This document shows positions 12,241 through 25,140 of a DNA stretch of 64,000 nt, piece by piece. The notes below the pieces were generated by a model. That model made no database searches, was not told the DNA's origin, and worked only from the letters and a program-made list of their open reading frames with translations. The DNA comes from Amphibalanus amphitrite. Taxonomy: Eukaryota > Arthropoda > Thecostraca > Balanomorpha > Balanidae. Position 1 is the first letter of the stretch, and every line of letters starts with the position of its first letter. A program made the position numbers and the translations under genes. The DNA lies in NCBI RefSeq assembly GCF_019059575.1, contig NW_024881842.1, forward strand, positions 496,001 to 560,000, read 5' to 3'.

Positions 12241-14911
12241 TGGCGGCTACCGGGCGGGGTATCCACTCTCCCGCCTGGGAGCTAGGAAGTGGATAGGCGC
12301 TGGGTCCGGGGAAGGGTAGCCTGCACCTCAGAGTAGGGGAGAGAGGCGGATCTTGTCCCTGATCTGACCTAGAAGAGTGAGAGACAAGGCGGTGAGAAAG
12401 AGCGTAAACGTAAACACTTGACATGTCTGCGAGGTGTCCAAAGCTGGTATTGTGTGAGTGAGAAGGAGGTGTCTGTTTTCATCAACCATTCAAAGCAAAC
12501 ATCCGACTTTGAATTTTAATTCACAAGCCAATGCCGTGATAAGGCCTGCATTTCCGCCAAATAAAGGAACTTGACTTAGAAAGTTTCAACTTCATCCAAC
12601 TTCGAAAGTCTGTCAACTTTTGCCAGACCAGACACCCGTCGTGGCCGAGGTCTTGTGCTGTGGTACCGGCTCCTGCCCAGTATCCGGCTGGGCGGGACGG
12701 CTGGGCGGGGACGTCGTGCCCCTGTCGGTACCGGTGTCTCTCTCCCCCCGTATCCCCGCGTCTGGGCGGCACCGGGTGTCGGTATGCCTTCCCGGCCCAC
12801 GCCCGCCAGCCGACCACCTCTGGGACCGGCCCGCCGCCCGATATGGACTCAGTCGGCCGCGCCGCCGACACCTAACTGCGATGGACGAGCCACCGATCCG
12901 CCGGCACGCCCCGCGCTGCGGCTGTCACGGTGCGCTACGGCCGCCGCTACAGCTCAGGCGCGGTGCGAGAAGATGTGCCACATGGTATAAAGCACGGCTC
13001 GAAATCAGTACGGTATGGTCACAGTATTAGGCGAAGTATCGCGTTGAATCGTGCTTCAACGTGGAGCGAGGTGATAGTTTGTCACATCCTTACCGCGTCT
13101 CAAACTTGTCTCACTGTCTCGCACCACAACATAACGCGAAGTGCACGAAACCGTATAACCATCATGTCTCATTCTTGTTTTACCCCAAATTCTAGGATGC
13201 GCCCAATCAGGCCCCTCGACGTAATTGACGACACGACGATTCGGCCCCTCGATGGCGCCGTAGTCAGACCCCCTAATGTCCCCCCCCCCCCAGCGGTGTG
13301 TGGCCTGGCAGCGGCGACACCGCCTCCTCAGATCTGTTAGTACCGTCAATAGTTGTGTTGGCCGGTACCTCTGATAGCGACCGGTCGGTAGCCGGAAGAC
13401 ATCCTCTCTCAGCCGCAGAACGAGTTATAGTTGGCGCTCACCAATCCGATGGCGCCGGCCCGACGCGCTTCTCATCGCGAACTCACCAGGGTAAACAGTG
13501 GAGCATCAGAGTTTATACGGCTGGTGGAGTGAATCAAAAGTCAGCAATTTCTGAACTGAGGTATGCCGTGGAGCGTACATAGATGGAAATTCCACATCGG
13601 TATTCGTCTTGCATGGATGACGATGATCAGATTTTTAACGAACTGTATATTCGACACCGTCGAGAGATTTCCATCTAAATCTGACTCATCTCGGATGGCC
13701 ACCAACCTTAGCTCATCACGCACCCATACCTTCATCCTTCACGAAGGTCCGTCCGTCGCTCCTCACTCTGGTTCTCTTTTAGCTGCGTATGTTCTAGCAC
13801 ACTAACTAACTCCAACGTACCGGGAGCAGTAAATCAGCACAACTGATCCTGACGTGGTCACCACCGTTCGTCGCGATCGACGCTCGTCGTGAGCGACGCT
13901 GATCGACGTCGACATTCGACCGACGGCACGTTTACTACGGGGATAGTACTCGGACGGGTAGCATCGATCGGTGTCTGGTCTGTGTGCGCGGGCTGCAGGC
14001 TGGTCTAGCGAACTCCTACCCTGAGCAGAGAGATTTAGGGAAACTGTCTGACTCAACCCCAGAGTTTATTAGACTCGAAGGAACATCCGCCTAATTCGAT
14101 CTGATGCGTAGAGAGACAAGTGTCCTGGAGTTCGGAGGAAGAGGCTGGTTCAGACAGGCCATGCAATGCTGGGCAGACATGTCAGCGTGAGGCACTACGG
14201 CTAGGCCGAGGCACTGCTGGCTAAATGTAGTCAGATGTGGTATCGGCAAGATTTACAATAGCCCAACTTTGTTGAGCAGGCGAATGAGAGTTTGGCGGTC
14301 TGGGTGATGCAACACCGCCAAAAGCGTATGTATGTGCAGCGTGCAATTTGCACACGTTGCAGTAGATAGTGCCAGTTGGCCCCGTGCCGAGCTGTGGCGA
14401 TTTGAAGCTGATCCACACTATGCAGCCATGCAAGGTCAGGCGGCTTGGATGCCCGTGCAATAACTCGCTCCAATCGTGCCCCAAGTAAATGGCATGGCAA
14501 TGGACCATTGCTAAGGAAAACTGTTGAAGTTAAACTTTGAAGCTTTCAAAAAAGCTCCAGTGAGCTAGTTCCTTCCTTGAAAAAGAAGCAGTTGCAACAT
14601 TTAAGTGTGAGATAGATATGTTAGCAACACAATTGTTCTTGATAAAATTTAAGCCATGACAATCGTGTGGGGCGAGACTCACCAAGCCGCTTTTGAGTAT
14701 GTACAGGAGCTTTCTTTTGTTGCAACACAATTTGAAATTTACGTTTATTTCAAGTGTTTGTGCTTTCGAATTGACTTGTGGAGCGCTTTCATAAAATGAG
14801 CTCAAGCGTTCGCAATATGACGAGCTTTCATAACGGTCTCTGTTTACTTTTTCTCTTCTCCGAAAACACCGGTAAAATCAGGCTATTGCAGCCTACGAGT
14901 GACTCATGCCA

Positions 14912-14913
<2 letters not shown>
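12241..14913. other. No gene seen
   Basis: A GC-rich part (12620-13000) is followed by unique sequence with a C run near 13277-13290. No recognisable exon. Confidence 0.4.

Positions 14914-14995
<82 letters not shown>
14914..14995 (+). repeat. (CT)n microsatellite, 82 bp
   Basis: Uninterrupted CT dinucleotides. Confidence 0.98.
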
Positions 14996-15000
<5 letters not shown>

Positions 15001-17202
15001 GATCCGAGCATGTCTGTCGACTGGAGTTGTCGGCTGAAGTTACACACAGCTGTGTGAACAGGATTTCGACTGGTAAATTCTACGAACGGTTGAGCCATTC
15101 GTCGTCTAAGCTGCACCAATGCGCTGTTGACTGTCCAACAGCTGTATCCCTGCAGCTTTTCGCCAAGCCTTCCAGTCACAAAGCCGGGTCCACGGCGTGG
15201 CTATGTCTCTCATTCCACCGCAATCTCAACCCGACCATGCCCGAGAAAATATTCATAGCATGGCGCATCGCTGCACAATCGCTCCAGCGGCATGGACGTC
15301 GGCCCCTTATCGGCCCAGGCCGACGTTCTCGGCGGCAACAACAACGAGGAAGGAGAACGTCCGTCTCGCGGCACGACCTTCTACTGTCTGCCGAGCGGCT
15401 GGCATCTCATTTTGGCCAGCAAACACGACGTCTATCTGTGACATCGTTGCAGCGCGCGGCTCACCTGTGATCCGCCGCCTGGTTCGCCGAACAGGCACCT
15501 CGTCAGAGAGGCGGTCACACCTTCTTACCCGGCTCAGCTGTGCGCCAGATTGACCTCAGAGGTCAACGGCCCAACCGAGGCGCCGCCACGTGCCGCGCGA
15601 TGGACTGATGGGATGAAAAATACTACGTCGTGGGTATTTTCCAGTGGATTGATCGATGTTTCCATTAGAATCAACAGCATATTTCTGATGGTTTGGCTCT
15701 CATGTTCAGAGTTCCGGGAAGCGCCTGGAAGGCCTCGTTTCGATTGACGGCTGTCGTTTTGCTGACAGTACTGAGAATCGTTGAGAGCGCCCATGAGGCG
15801 GTGTCGAGTGGTGACCCGGTACGTGGAGGACTCGTGCTGTGTCGTGCCAGCACGCTGTGGCGCCACACCCCTCCCTGTCGGCGTCACAGGGCGTCAGGCC
15901 ACTCTGTGACGCCACTTGGCGCCCCTCCAGCGTCCCTGGCCAGCTCCGGTTTGAGGCCGCCCGGTGACCTTTACTGCGGGAAACACCGTGCATGGCAGAA
16001 ATGATAGAGATCTGAATCTAGCCCGCTGGATGGGAACTCATTGCGGACTCCATCGCACGAGTACGGGGCCAGTCGGGGAGTCCGAAACTGATCGAGTTGC
16101 GTGTCTGCTGTTGAGTGGTCGGGACCAAGGTCTGGACCAGCTCAGCATACCGGTCTGAGCCAGACGCCGGCCCGCGTAGGTGGCAGCCAAACACGTATTT
16201 ATGTGATACATATCGGGCCGTAGCCTTGTTCATTTCAAACCATTAGTTAGTAGCGACAGTATCAAATGATCTAAATATTCACCGTCTGCATTTTTCATTG
16301 TGCCAGTTTGGCTTGACTATTCACCGGCTGATCGTATGCACAAAAGGTCAGTGAGATATCGCTCCCTGAGACGTATGTGCTGCCGCCTGCGGGCGGTTTG
16401 AGAGACCCGGCCTCTCAAATGGCCATTGCTGGAGCGATGAATGCAGTTGCTGCATATGGCACCCAGTAATCAGCTCAGACCTCACGACTATGGCCTGACC
16501 TTAGTGCTGACCGAGCTGCTCGCAATTCATGCGATGATTGGTGGGCATTCTATTGGTCAGAGTCGATGACCGGTATTCGTATTCGTGTGATAATGCCACG
16601 CTACCTTGCAGTCGGTTCTTGACGGACCGGGCCGATATTTACAGTTTTCAAGGACTGACTTTCACCCGTTGAACTTTAAAACGAAGTAACGACAGTCGCG
16701 GCTCCCCGAACTCCACAAATTGACTTAGTGTCTAGTTGTTCCTTTCACGGCATGTTAAAAATGTCGGCGGCCGGTTATACCTCTTTTTAGAATTGATAGT
16801 TGTGACCTAGGACCGTAGGAATTCGATTCATTCGTGGCCGCTGCGTGTTTTTCTGTGGTGCTAACGAGGTAGATTGAAGGCGGCTTTTACATGCACAAAA
16901 CAAACGGGTTTAAACACTGAGGATAATAAATCCCTGTTTAAAGACGATGGTCGGCCAATTGACATCGATTAAACGGCCTGACAGCCGCTGTCGAGCATAA
17001 AAGAATCTCGGTGATAAAAGTCGTTAGTGATGCGCGACTGTGCATTCCTCAGTGGCCACTATTTATCGAGTTGGAAGGGTGAGCTGGTGGTGGGGATCAT
17101 TTGCAGGCAATCAGGTGCATCGTCAAGGCCGAGCAATTAACATCCCCAGACGAATGCACGTCTGGATCCGCGGCTGCTGTTGCCTATCTGTTGAGGCTGT
17201 CA
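14996..17202. other. No gene seen
   Basis: Unique sequence up to the hAT target site. No frame matched a known family. Confidence 0.4.
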
Positions 17203-17476
17203 CCTTAGACCAGGGGTCGGCAAATGGTGGGGCATGCCCCCTTTGGGGGTAATGGAGCCCTTTCGGTGGGGGTAATGAGGGATTCTGAGAAAGCCTATCT
17301 TTTTAGAGTTTGTAGCTCCAGTGATGGAGCCATCGTGACTGTTGCATCCCAGGGTTCAAAGATAAGCCCAGGCCAAAGGCACAGCACACATTGATTAGAT
17401 ACCAATTTTCACGTACCTGCTCGCCTCACCATCTCACCCCTCCGTACAGTCGTTCAAAAGCAGCTGCAACTTTTAA

Positions 17477-18098
17477 CCGTCGCCCGTCTGTTGGCGTTTC
17501 AACAGCCGCTAACGTAAGGGGGAGGAGTCGATCGGACCCCCGTGGCCTCTCGGACTCTGATATGGAGCTGTGCATAAAAAAGACGAGCGTGCTACCCGTG
17601 ACCATAGGAAGCCGCTGCTGCCCATTTTTAATGTCTTTGGTCGTTCCGTCTCATTCAAGAGGGCAATGATAAGTGTCGAGAAAATCGGGACCCGCTATAA
17701 CTTCTTGAAGTGAGATTTTATGGCTCAAGATGATCTCCAGAAAAAAGCTCATAAGCCAACGGTCATTATTGGTCCAGAGGCCAGTTTTACCAACAGAAAA
17801 ATAGCCGCCTGCCGGAATTTTTGCCTAAAGATCGTTTCACATATGGAGCGTAAACGGTAAAGCCCTATCCGCCTACGAGCCCATCGCGTTTACCCATCGC
17901 GTATGTGAAGCGGTCTTAGGCAAAAATTCCGGCAGGCGGTTATTTTTCTGTTGGTAAAACTGGTCTCAGGTCATGATATTTTCCGGGCTGGCGAAAAAAA
18001 AAAATTGATGGGCTCGAGGGTACAATTTGGTCGTGATCCAATGCCTTTTACGTGAGCTTTTAACGAAAAACCACCCGCCGCCCCTATACGTACGAGGG
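17477..18098 (-). mobile_element. piggyBac-like (TTAA) MITE, older copy, nested in the hAT element
   Basis: It is flanked by TTAA at 17473-17476 and 18099-18102. Both ends match the ends of the 38530-39421 element. The 18098 end, read inward on the minus strand, is CCCTCGTACGTATAGGGG then GTGGTTTTTCG...AACTCACGTAAAA-like sequence and CATGACC. The 17477 end reads CCGTCGCCCGT..GGCGTTT then the subterminal GGGGGAGGAGTCGATCGGAC palindrome. Divergence from the other copy is substantial, and this copy is shorter (622 vs 892 bp). No coding capacity. Superfamily assignment rests on the TTAA sites and CCC-starting termini. Confidence 0.7.
17774..17970. repeat. Long palindrome (about 70-bp arms) inside the piggyBac-like copy
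   Basis: The left arm 17774-17845 and right arm 17901-17970 are inverted copies at about 90% identity, sharing CAGTTTTACCAACAGAAAA and GCCTGCCGGAATTTTTGCCT. The spacer is about 55 bp and itself partly pairs (GCGTAAACG with CGTTTACCC). It would form a long hairpin. The other copy of this transposon family (38530-39421) lacks it, so it may be a separate foldback insertion. Confidence 0.9.
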
Positions 18099-18112
18099 TT
18101 AATGGGATATAG

Positions 18113-18269
18113 CATAGGCGGCGGAACGGGGAGGGCACCGGGGCACCGTGCACCCTTTGATTTTTGCATTTTAACATTAGCCCTATGGGCGTTGCATGGA
18201 AAGAATGGGACCAAAAGTCGGCAGTGCTCCCCCCCCTCCCCCTTAATTGAAGGTGTTCCGCCGCTACTG
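18113..18269. mobile_element. 157-bp hAT MITE with perfect 8-bp target duplication
   Basis: The ends are CATAGGCGGCGGAAC and GTTCCGCCGCTACTG (TIR consensus CAGTGGCGGCGGAAC). It is flanked by GGATATAG at 18105-18112 and 18270-18277. The interior has GGCACCGTGCACCCTTTGAT, TTTTAACATTAGCC (an empty TTAA site) and GCATGGAAAGAATGGGACCA, all shared with the copy at 38468. It sits 10 bp from the TTAA edge of the piggyBac-like copy. Confidence 0.92.
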
Positions 18270-18483
18270 GGATATAGGCATTAAATGTTTTGTGGAGGAA
18301 GTGTCATGTTTTAAATTTGATGCATTGGAAATGCACAAATACCCAAAGAGTTCCAGCACGGTATGGAATTTCAGTAAACTTAGTTGTGTCAGCAATGGGG
18401 TCTGGTAGGTGGGGGTAATGGCCCTGCCTGGCGCCCAAAAAGGGGGCACGACCCCGAATGACCTGCCGACCACTGCCTTAGAC

Positions 18484-21400
18484 AAACCGGCGCAGAGTCT
18501 TCGGGTCAGTCTACCAAGGAATAGGTGTGTTCATTTTGAAACCGCTACGGTGCGTCATATGGGTGCGAATATTTAAAATGGTAACAGTAAGCCGGCGAGG
18601 AACGCGGTTGGTTTCGGAGAATGCGGCGCGGTTGTACTCAATGTCATTGCTGGAACTTCCGTGACTAACTAGCGTTTGCATTTGTTGCGCATGTTATTGA
18701 AACTGAAGTTGACCTCAATTAAGACCGTTAGTGACAAAGCCAGCCGGTGTACAACTCGGCTGTGAATTGTTGCCAACTTTGCTCGGCGGCGCCGGCTGGC
18801 TGACTATTTGTGGCTACTTCTCACGGCCGACGGCGGGTAGAGTGTTCGCATAGTTTGGGCTCGTCGTCGTCGGTGGCCTGTTCGGGGCTCGGAACTCGCC
18901 GTCGTATTGACTCAGTCAGACCGGTATATTAATTTCTAGTCGGGTTTTGGAGGCGGGACTCTCAAACCGAGCCCCGGAGACAAGTGGAGCTTCAAGGCGA
19001 ACCAAACGGAGGCGTGCAGCGATCGATGCAGCTGTCTTCAGCTCGCCCGGATAACGTGACGGAGAAGCCCTGGCTGCCGCTCTGCGCACCTCAGACGTGT
19101 CACCTTGAGTTGGGGCTTTGAAACCACGCCGACTGGGCTTCACATGGTCAAATGTCGAACGGAATTCAGGGGTAATGACGGTGAAACACTAACCTCTGCA
19201 AAGAACATGCGGGCGGTTACTGGTGACAAGACTGATGACGGTGACGAGGTGGTGACGAGGTGGTGACGGGCTGGTGAAGGTAGGACAGAGGGTGGTGACG
19301 GCTGCAAACAGGGGAGGGGGTGGCTTTGAAAATCGATCGCACTATTACGTCGTCGGCCATGAGCCATTGAACAGCGATGGACTCATACAGCCGTCATTCA
19401 AGAAGTGTATCTATTTGTTGTCAAGGTGACAGGCCATCATGGTACGCGAAACGACTTTTGCATTTAGAAATAGCAACTGTCTGCTTATATAAGCGAAAAG
19501 CAATTAGGCGACAATTTGTGCTTCCACTTCCTTACCGCTGCCTGAAGATGCTGCCGTGCACGAGGCCGTTGTCGACTCATTACTGAACACACATTTATAT
19601 TTTAATGTCTTGCATTGTTGAGCGGGTAACAATTGCGTTCTATGTAAACTACTAACTTATTTTCTAATTTTATCAAATACGTACATATTGTTTGGTCGCC
19701 CAGGTCACCACTGCTTGGTTCTCATTACTTTGGATATCATGTATTCAACCAGCAGCTTTTGACTGATGTTGCTACGGCTTCCAATATGCACGCGGTTTCA
19801 AATTCCAACAATTCATTTTCATTTTTGTTGCGAATTCTAGGAATACGCTCGTCGCTCACGATCAATATTTTTTTCCCAATCAAACACGGTTCTTTGGGCA
19901 GAAAAAGCGCTCGCGTTTCCCCAGTGGGCCGTGTCAAAGTGACCGTTTTGTTTTACTGACGCCACTCGGTGGCTGGTCGGGAGTCGAGGCTGCTAAATTG
20001 CCACTGTTCACAGACGCCGGTGATGGCTGGGGTGTGAGCACGCCACGGCGAATCGACCGGCCGCGCTCGAACAGAACCACAATCAGAGGCGGGCCTTCGG
20101 CTAATTTTAGCCTGCAAATTTTGGGACGTAACTCAACACTAATGGAGGAGTGGATGAAAGGAGAAGGCTCACGTTTAATATGCGAGTGGAAATTCACCAA
20201 GCCCCAGACTTCAGTGCTTTCATATCCAAACTCACCTAGCATAAATATTGGACATGCTTACTTATCAACATTCCTCGTAGTCGAAATTGTGCTTGGTGTT
20301 TATTGTGCTTAGTGCTCATCCGTACAGAAAAACCAAGCGTCATTCGATGCCCGAGCATAAAGTAATTTTTGAAGAAACTTCATGCCAAGAAGTCTTTTGA
20401 AACCAATTTCCGAACTCCTAATGATGCAGCTTATTGGAAAGTGCAAGAATAAGAAAGTATAGACACTTTCTGGATTGAAATTGAGATACCAATATAGCAT
20501 GTTTCCCTTTTAGCCACTTAACTTAGCCACTTTTAGCCACTTAACTCTGAATTATTTAAAATAACTTCAGAGCTCCATGGTTACGTTACTTGCGATAAAA
20601 TAAACCCACGACCAGGCGCCGAAGTTTGCGCTAATCCACTTATGCCACCGCCTCGGATAGCCCCGCGCTTCGGTCGATGAGGGAGAGCGCTGCCGCCCGA
20701 GGTAGCAGGAGGCAATATCTATTCAAACCCGAGTCAGCCATAGTCGACGGTATTGACAAACCTGTCTGTATCGGGCTGCAGCCCTGCTGAGAATCTGCGC
20801 CAGTCTGGCCTGAAATCAACTCCCTCGGCAGGATAGGGTTGCCGGCGCTCCCGAAGGAAGGGAAGGGGCTGCGCTGTGCCTGTACGGTGGAGCACCGCTT
20901 TGGGTCTGAATCTGTTCGCTTTCCTGTACACGTAGTTTCGTTCCATATACGGGTAAACCCTCAGCCACTCGACGAGTTATCAGGACTGGTAATGTGGTCT
21001 TTGCAGTATCACCGAACATCAGATACCTGGCGTTCTTTCGTGGAGTGGATTTATCGGCAGCACTACCAGCTATGCCAGTCTATACCCTGCCTCCGCTCGG
21101 CCTATCTTCGCCGTCATTCGGTCTCGGAGGGGATGATCGATGTGTGTGGCCTCCTTGGCCACCCCTGTACCGACACCGGTAATTGTAACGGATTAGTTGA
21201 ATGCTGCTGTGAATTATTATGTGGTGGTAATTACTCACCCGGCGGCTGGGTCGATCGGACTTTCCACCCACTCCTCTCGGCCGCGAGCGTGCATCGATTC
21301 TCATTCGATATTGAAGAGGACGTTGCTCTTTCGACCCCTATGACGGCATCTTATCGTGGGCCGTAAATAAGGAGCCATTCCCGTCTTCCGGCGGCCGCTG

Positions 21401-21990
21401 CCCACCCCTCCTCATCCACCTGCCAACAGGAAGGATTCCCTGTCGACATCGCGCGCGGCCGCTGTTTTCTGCCGTGTTTTTATCGACGGGGCAGCTGTTT
21501 TGCTGCCACTGCTGGTCGGCGCCACTGGTTGTTTTACGTCCCACAGGCGCTGACGTTAACCTATTGAGAGTTCCACAACAGGCCGGTAAGTGGCGATTTC
21601 CTGGCCCGCAATGACACGCAGAGGGTCATGTGCTCTGCGCAGGATATCTCTCGCACCCATCTATCACTCGTAAGGAACAGTTCATCAACAGTAGCGCTAA
21701 ACTTCCGGCGACATAAACCTCAAATACAGCAACATCGCCACGATCAATGTTGTAACAACGTCACAAAGACATTCCTTCAGCTTGTCGATAAGCTGAACAC
21801 GTACGATTCAATCACGATTGCTCGCTGAGCATGAAACGACGCGACGTCGGCGCTTGGAACGGGCGACAATGGTCGGTGAAAGGCATGAAGACGACTCGTT
21901 CTGGCTCCGACAGAGCTGTTGTGCTGGTTACCGTCCTGTCAGGTTCAGTTGAAGAAGTGACGGGTCGGGCGGCAGAGGCGGATGTGGACG
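18484..21990. other. No gene identified
   Basis: Unique sequence. It includes a small duplication TTTAGCCACTTAACT (20514-20547) and one 175-codon + frame at 20839-21366 that matches nothing known and is treated as chance. Confidence 0.4.
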
Positions 21991-22011
21991 GCGGGGCGGG
22001 GCGGGGCGCGG
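21991..22011 (+). repeat. (GGGGC)n GC-box cluster
   Basis: Three GGGGC units in GCGGGGCGGGGCGGGGCGCG. Potential Sp1/KLF binding and G-quadruplex formation; function not shown. Confidence 0.55.
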
Positions 22012-22331
22012 CTCAAGCGACGATGGCAAGGTCGTCGAGAAAGGATCCCTGGATGACGGAGAAACGGAGAACGGAGATTAACTTATCGACATAAAGTGCA
22101 GAACGGGAGGCTAAAAACAACATTATAATAAAGATCAGTTCCCAGGCTTGCCCATTGTCCAGCTCCTCAGACTACTGAGTCGTCAAAGCCAGCCAGGGAC
22201 GGCCGCAGAGTGATAGAATGCGCTCAGAGCACTGAAGGGGTTCTGCTCTAGTCAATCAGTGCCACTCTGTTTGTGTTTATTTGCTTGTTTATTTGCGGGC
22301 TGTATCTGTCGTGACCACACACTGCCCTGGT

Positions 22332-22516
<185 letters not shown>

Positions 22517-23779
22517 GGAGGCAGTAGAGGTGGAAGTCGCTGACTGACACCAAAGTCACTCGATAATTGCTCTCAGCAGAGGCGGGGGCGGGACGATGGC
22601 GTCGGGTGTGATGTGCTGACGTGTGGCGATGACGTGGAGCGATGACGTACTGACGTGGAGGCCCGGAGCGGGCGTTGACGCACCCCGAGAGGTGGCTGTC
22701 AGGTCACTGAGGCGCACCCTATGCGGGGTGTGGCTTCATCCGCTGGCTGAAGGATGCTGCTGCAGAAAATGGAGGACGAACATTCGACATTCATCGACTC
22801 GGCAGTTTGCACGGTGCATTAATTTGATCAAAACGCTGAAAATGCACTCACCACTCTTCTCTATCCCCAGCTGTTCTGTTGGCTCTTATCACGTGCGCTT
22901 CATGTTTACTAAAGGAACATACAACGCCTGCATCTATGTAGTTCCTGCTTTTCTTCGCTGAATGTTTTTTCCTTGGCGTGCGACTTAGATTATCATCCCA
23001 ACTTAATGCCGATCGTACCCCGAGCATTTCGATAACTTCTAAAATGACGGGAAAGCCGGATCCATTTTATTTATGTTAAAAGAACATCTTGCATAACGTC
23101 TTGTGGACCTTGGTGCGTGCATTTCTGCAGAGCCTCGTGTGAAGGTTTCTGATAAACGATGACGTCATAGTTCCAGTTTGCACGCTGCTGACTGTAACGT
23201 GTGACGAGCTGGGCTCCGGACGACAGACATGTGGATACAAAAATGGCAAAATCCTTTACTTGCCAGTGTTCACTAGTGATTGATGGATACTTCTAGATGA
23301 AATATAGTTGAAAGAATTTATTTAAGAAGCATTATAGTGAAACTGAAAATCACCTATTTTCAGCAGCAAAACACTTGCGGTTGAATACATAAATGTCTAA
23401 TACCTCACTGGCATTCTTATAGCGCTTAATTACGGCACTATTGCATTGTATAGGGACATTTTCATAGCTCAAACGAGGCAGTGTCACGCTGCTTGCAGAA
23501 ACACTAAGAAGTCAAGGTCGCGCTACAAACAGTGACCACGGTAAATCGACATCACACCATGCTCCCTTGATGCTGGATTCTGAAGCAGAAATGGCAGCCA
23601 GAAAGGAGACGTGACGATGACCTGGAGATCTACGTAACCCTCTTCACCTTGAGGCAGCTGACCTCTGGACACTGCGGTAGTCCGAGCAGGAACAGAAGGG
23701 TCAATCTGAGGCGTAGTGCCGCGTCTGTTGAGTGTCCCTTTCGGACACAGCACGGCGGCCTTTGCGCCGTGCCGGCCGT
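22517..23779. other. No gene seen; TGACGT-rich patch at 22615-22665
   Basis: GCTGACGTG, GATGACGTGG, GATGACGTAC and CTGACGTGG (CRE/ATF half-sites) occur within about 50 bp, followed by AT-rich unique sequence. Confidence 0.4.
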
Positions 23780-23836
23780 GCCGGCCGTGCTCTCCGCCGT
23801 GCCGGCCGTGCTCTCCGCCGTACCGGCCGTACTCGT
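23780..23836 (+). repeat. 21-bp tandem repeat
   Basis: GCCGGCCGTGCTCTCCGCCGT at 23780 and 23801, with a diverged third copy from 23822. The surrounding 265-codon frame is a by-product of this GC-rich repeat. Confidence 0.85.
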
Positions 23837-25012
23837 AGCATCGATCTGCCTTGTGGAGAGGCGGCGAGACCGTGGCCGAGAGCCGGCTCTGATGGCTCGG
23901 CGCGGTGTCGACCGACCCAGCCGGCGCCCTGGGACCGTGCAGCCGACAGCCGGCGACGGCGTCTGTTTGAATGAACGCCAAATGTTTGCACTAGATAGAC
24001 TTACGGCGAAAAAATTGCGTGATGCTCGCTCGGAGTGGATGTATCCCGTCATTGGGTGGACGTTTTTGCCGGCGTGGAATAAACAAGTGCGCGCGTCTGT
24101 CCACGGGCGGCGACGACCGAGAAACGGCGGACCGCGCTCGGATGGCCCACGGAGCAATCACGGTCCGGCACCATGGCTCACTCCCCCCCCCACACCCTTC
24201 CGCCCGGCAACACGGTTCTCAACTGCCGCCGCTTACCTCATGTCTGGTTCTGAGCGAGTAAAACAGCCCCTTCACTGGAGACTCCTCCCTCGCGGCGGGT
24301 GCAGCTCGCGAGCTCTCTGTGAGCTGCAGCCCGGTGGGCGGTGCTGCCAGAGGTCCCTGACCTCACCGGACCGTGAGGGCCGCTGCAGAGGTGCCGCATG
24401 TTGCCGGCGGAAATGCGGGCGAGCGGCGGGCGAGCTCCACGGGTGAGCGGTGGGCGGGCAGGGGCAGTCGTGAGAGGCCAGAGGTCGACCGGCCCAAGAG
24501 GGGAGGGATACGATGAGCAGGATCTTCGTGACGAGAACGTTATGAATAGAGTCGTACGTTATATCGACTGAAATTAAATTAAATAAGCTGTCAGATATCA
24601 AATCGGCAGCGGTGCCCGCTGCACATGTCTGCAGTCGGTTTGTCATGGACGCGATATGCACCCCTCACTTGCACTGTGACCGTTTTCACAAACTGCCCGC
24701 AAAGTCATACGGCTGAGCAGTGCTGAGGGCTCGACGAGCGGTTGTACCGACACCGCTCGACATGGAGGGTCTAGTCCACACCACGTGACCTCTGGTGCAG
24801 ACCCATTACAAGCCTGGGGACGGCCGCCTAAGGCTGTACTACGAGTATAGAGCAGGCGTTGGCTACAACACAACCCGGTATGCACCCGATGGCCCTGAAT
24901 GTTGGGGACATGTGTGGTCATCTGGGGGTGATGCGACAGTGGTCGGTGTGACATGCTGTCGGGTCTCTGTCCATCTCCTTATCACTTAACGAACAGTCAC
25001 GGATTACCGACT

Positions 25013-25140
25013 TACAGGTGTTACAGAATTTACAAAGGTTACAGGAGTTACATGAGATCTAGGAATTATCAAGTTACCAGAGTTACAGAAGTGGCGGAGC
25101 TACGAAAGTTACATGAGTTGCAGCAGATACAGGACTCAGG
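25013..25140 (+). repeat. Degenerate short tandem repeat of GTTACAGGAG-like units
   Basis: GTTACAGAA, GGTTACAGGA, GTTACATGA, GTTACCAGA, GTTACAGAA and GTTACATGA recur every 9-15 bases. Confidence 0.7.

Larger units (their letters stand above)
17211..18475. mobile_element. hAT-type non-autonomous transposon with 8-bp target duplication (contains nested insertions)
   Basis: The left end is CAGGGGTCGGCAAATGG and the right end is the inverse of CAGTGGTCGGCAGGTCA, the classic CAGNGGTCGGCA hAT terminus. The subterminal parts also pair (GTGCCCCCTTT and GGGGGTAATG words). CCTTAGAC flanks it perfectly on both sides (17203-17210 and 18476-18483), the 8-bp duplication expected of hAT transposases. It totals 1265 bp; subtracting the two nested insertions and their duplications leaves about 474 bp of original element. 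No transposase is encoded, so it must have been mobilised in trans. Confidence 0.9.

Noticed and set aside
20839-21366. 175-codon + frame with a cysteine-rich part (CGLLGHPC...CCCELLCGG)
   Set aside because: Long for its base composition, but no signal peptide, no known cysteine framework and no family match; kept only as an oddity.
23649-24446. 265-codon + frame with VPAVLSA repeats
   Set aside because: GC-rich sequence plus a 21-bp repeat removes stops; overlapping frames on both strands are equally open and no domain is recognisable.
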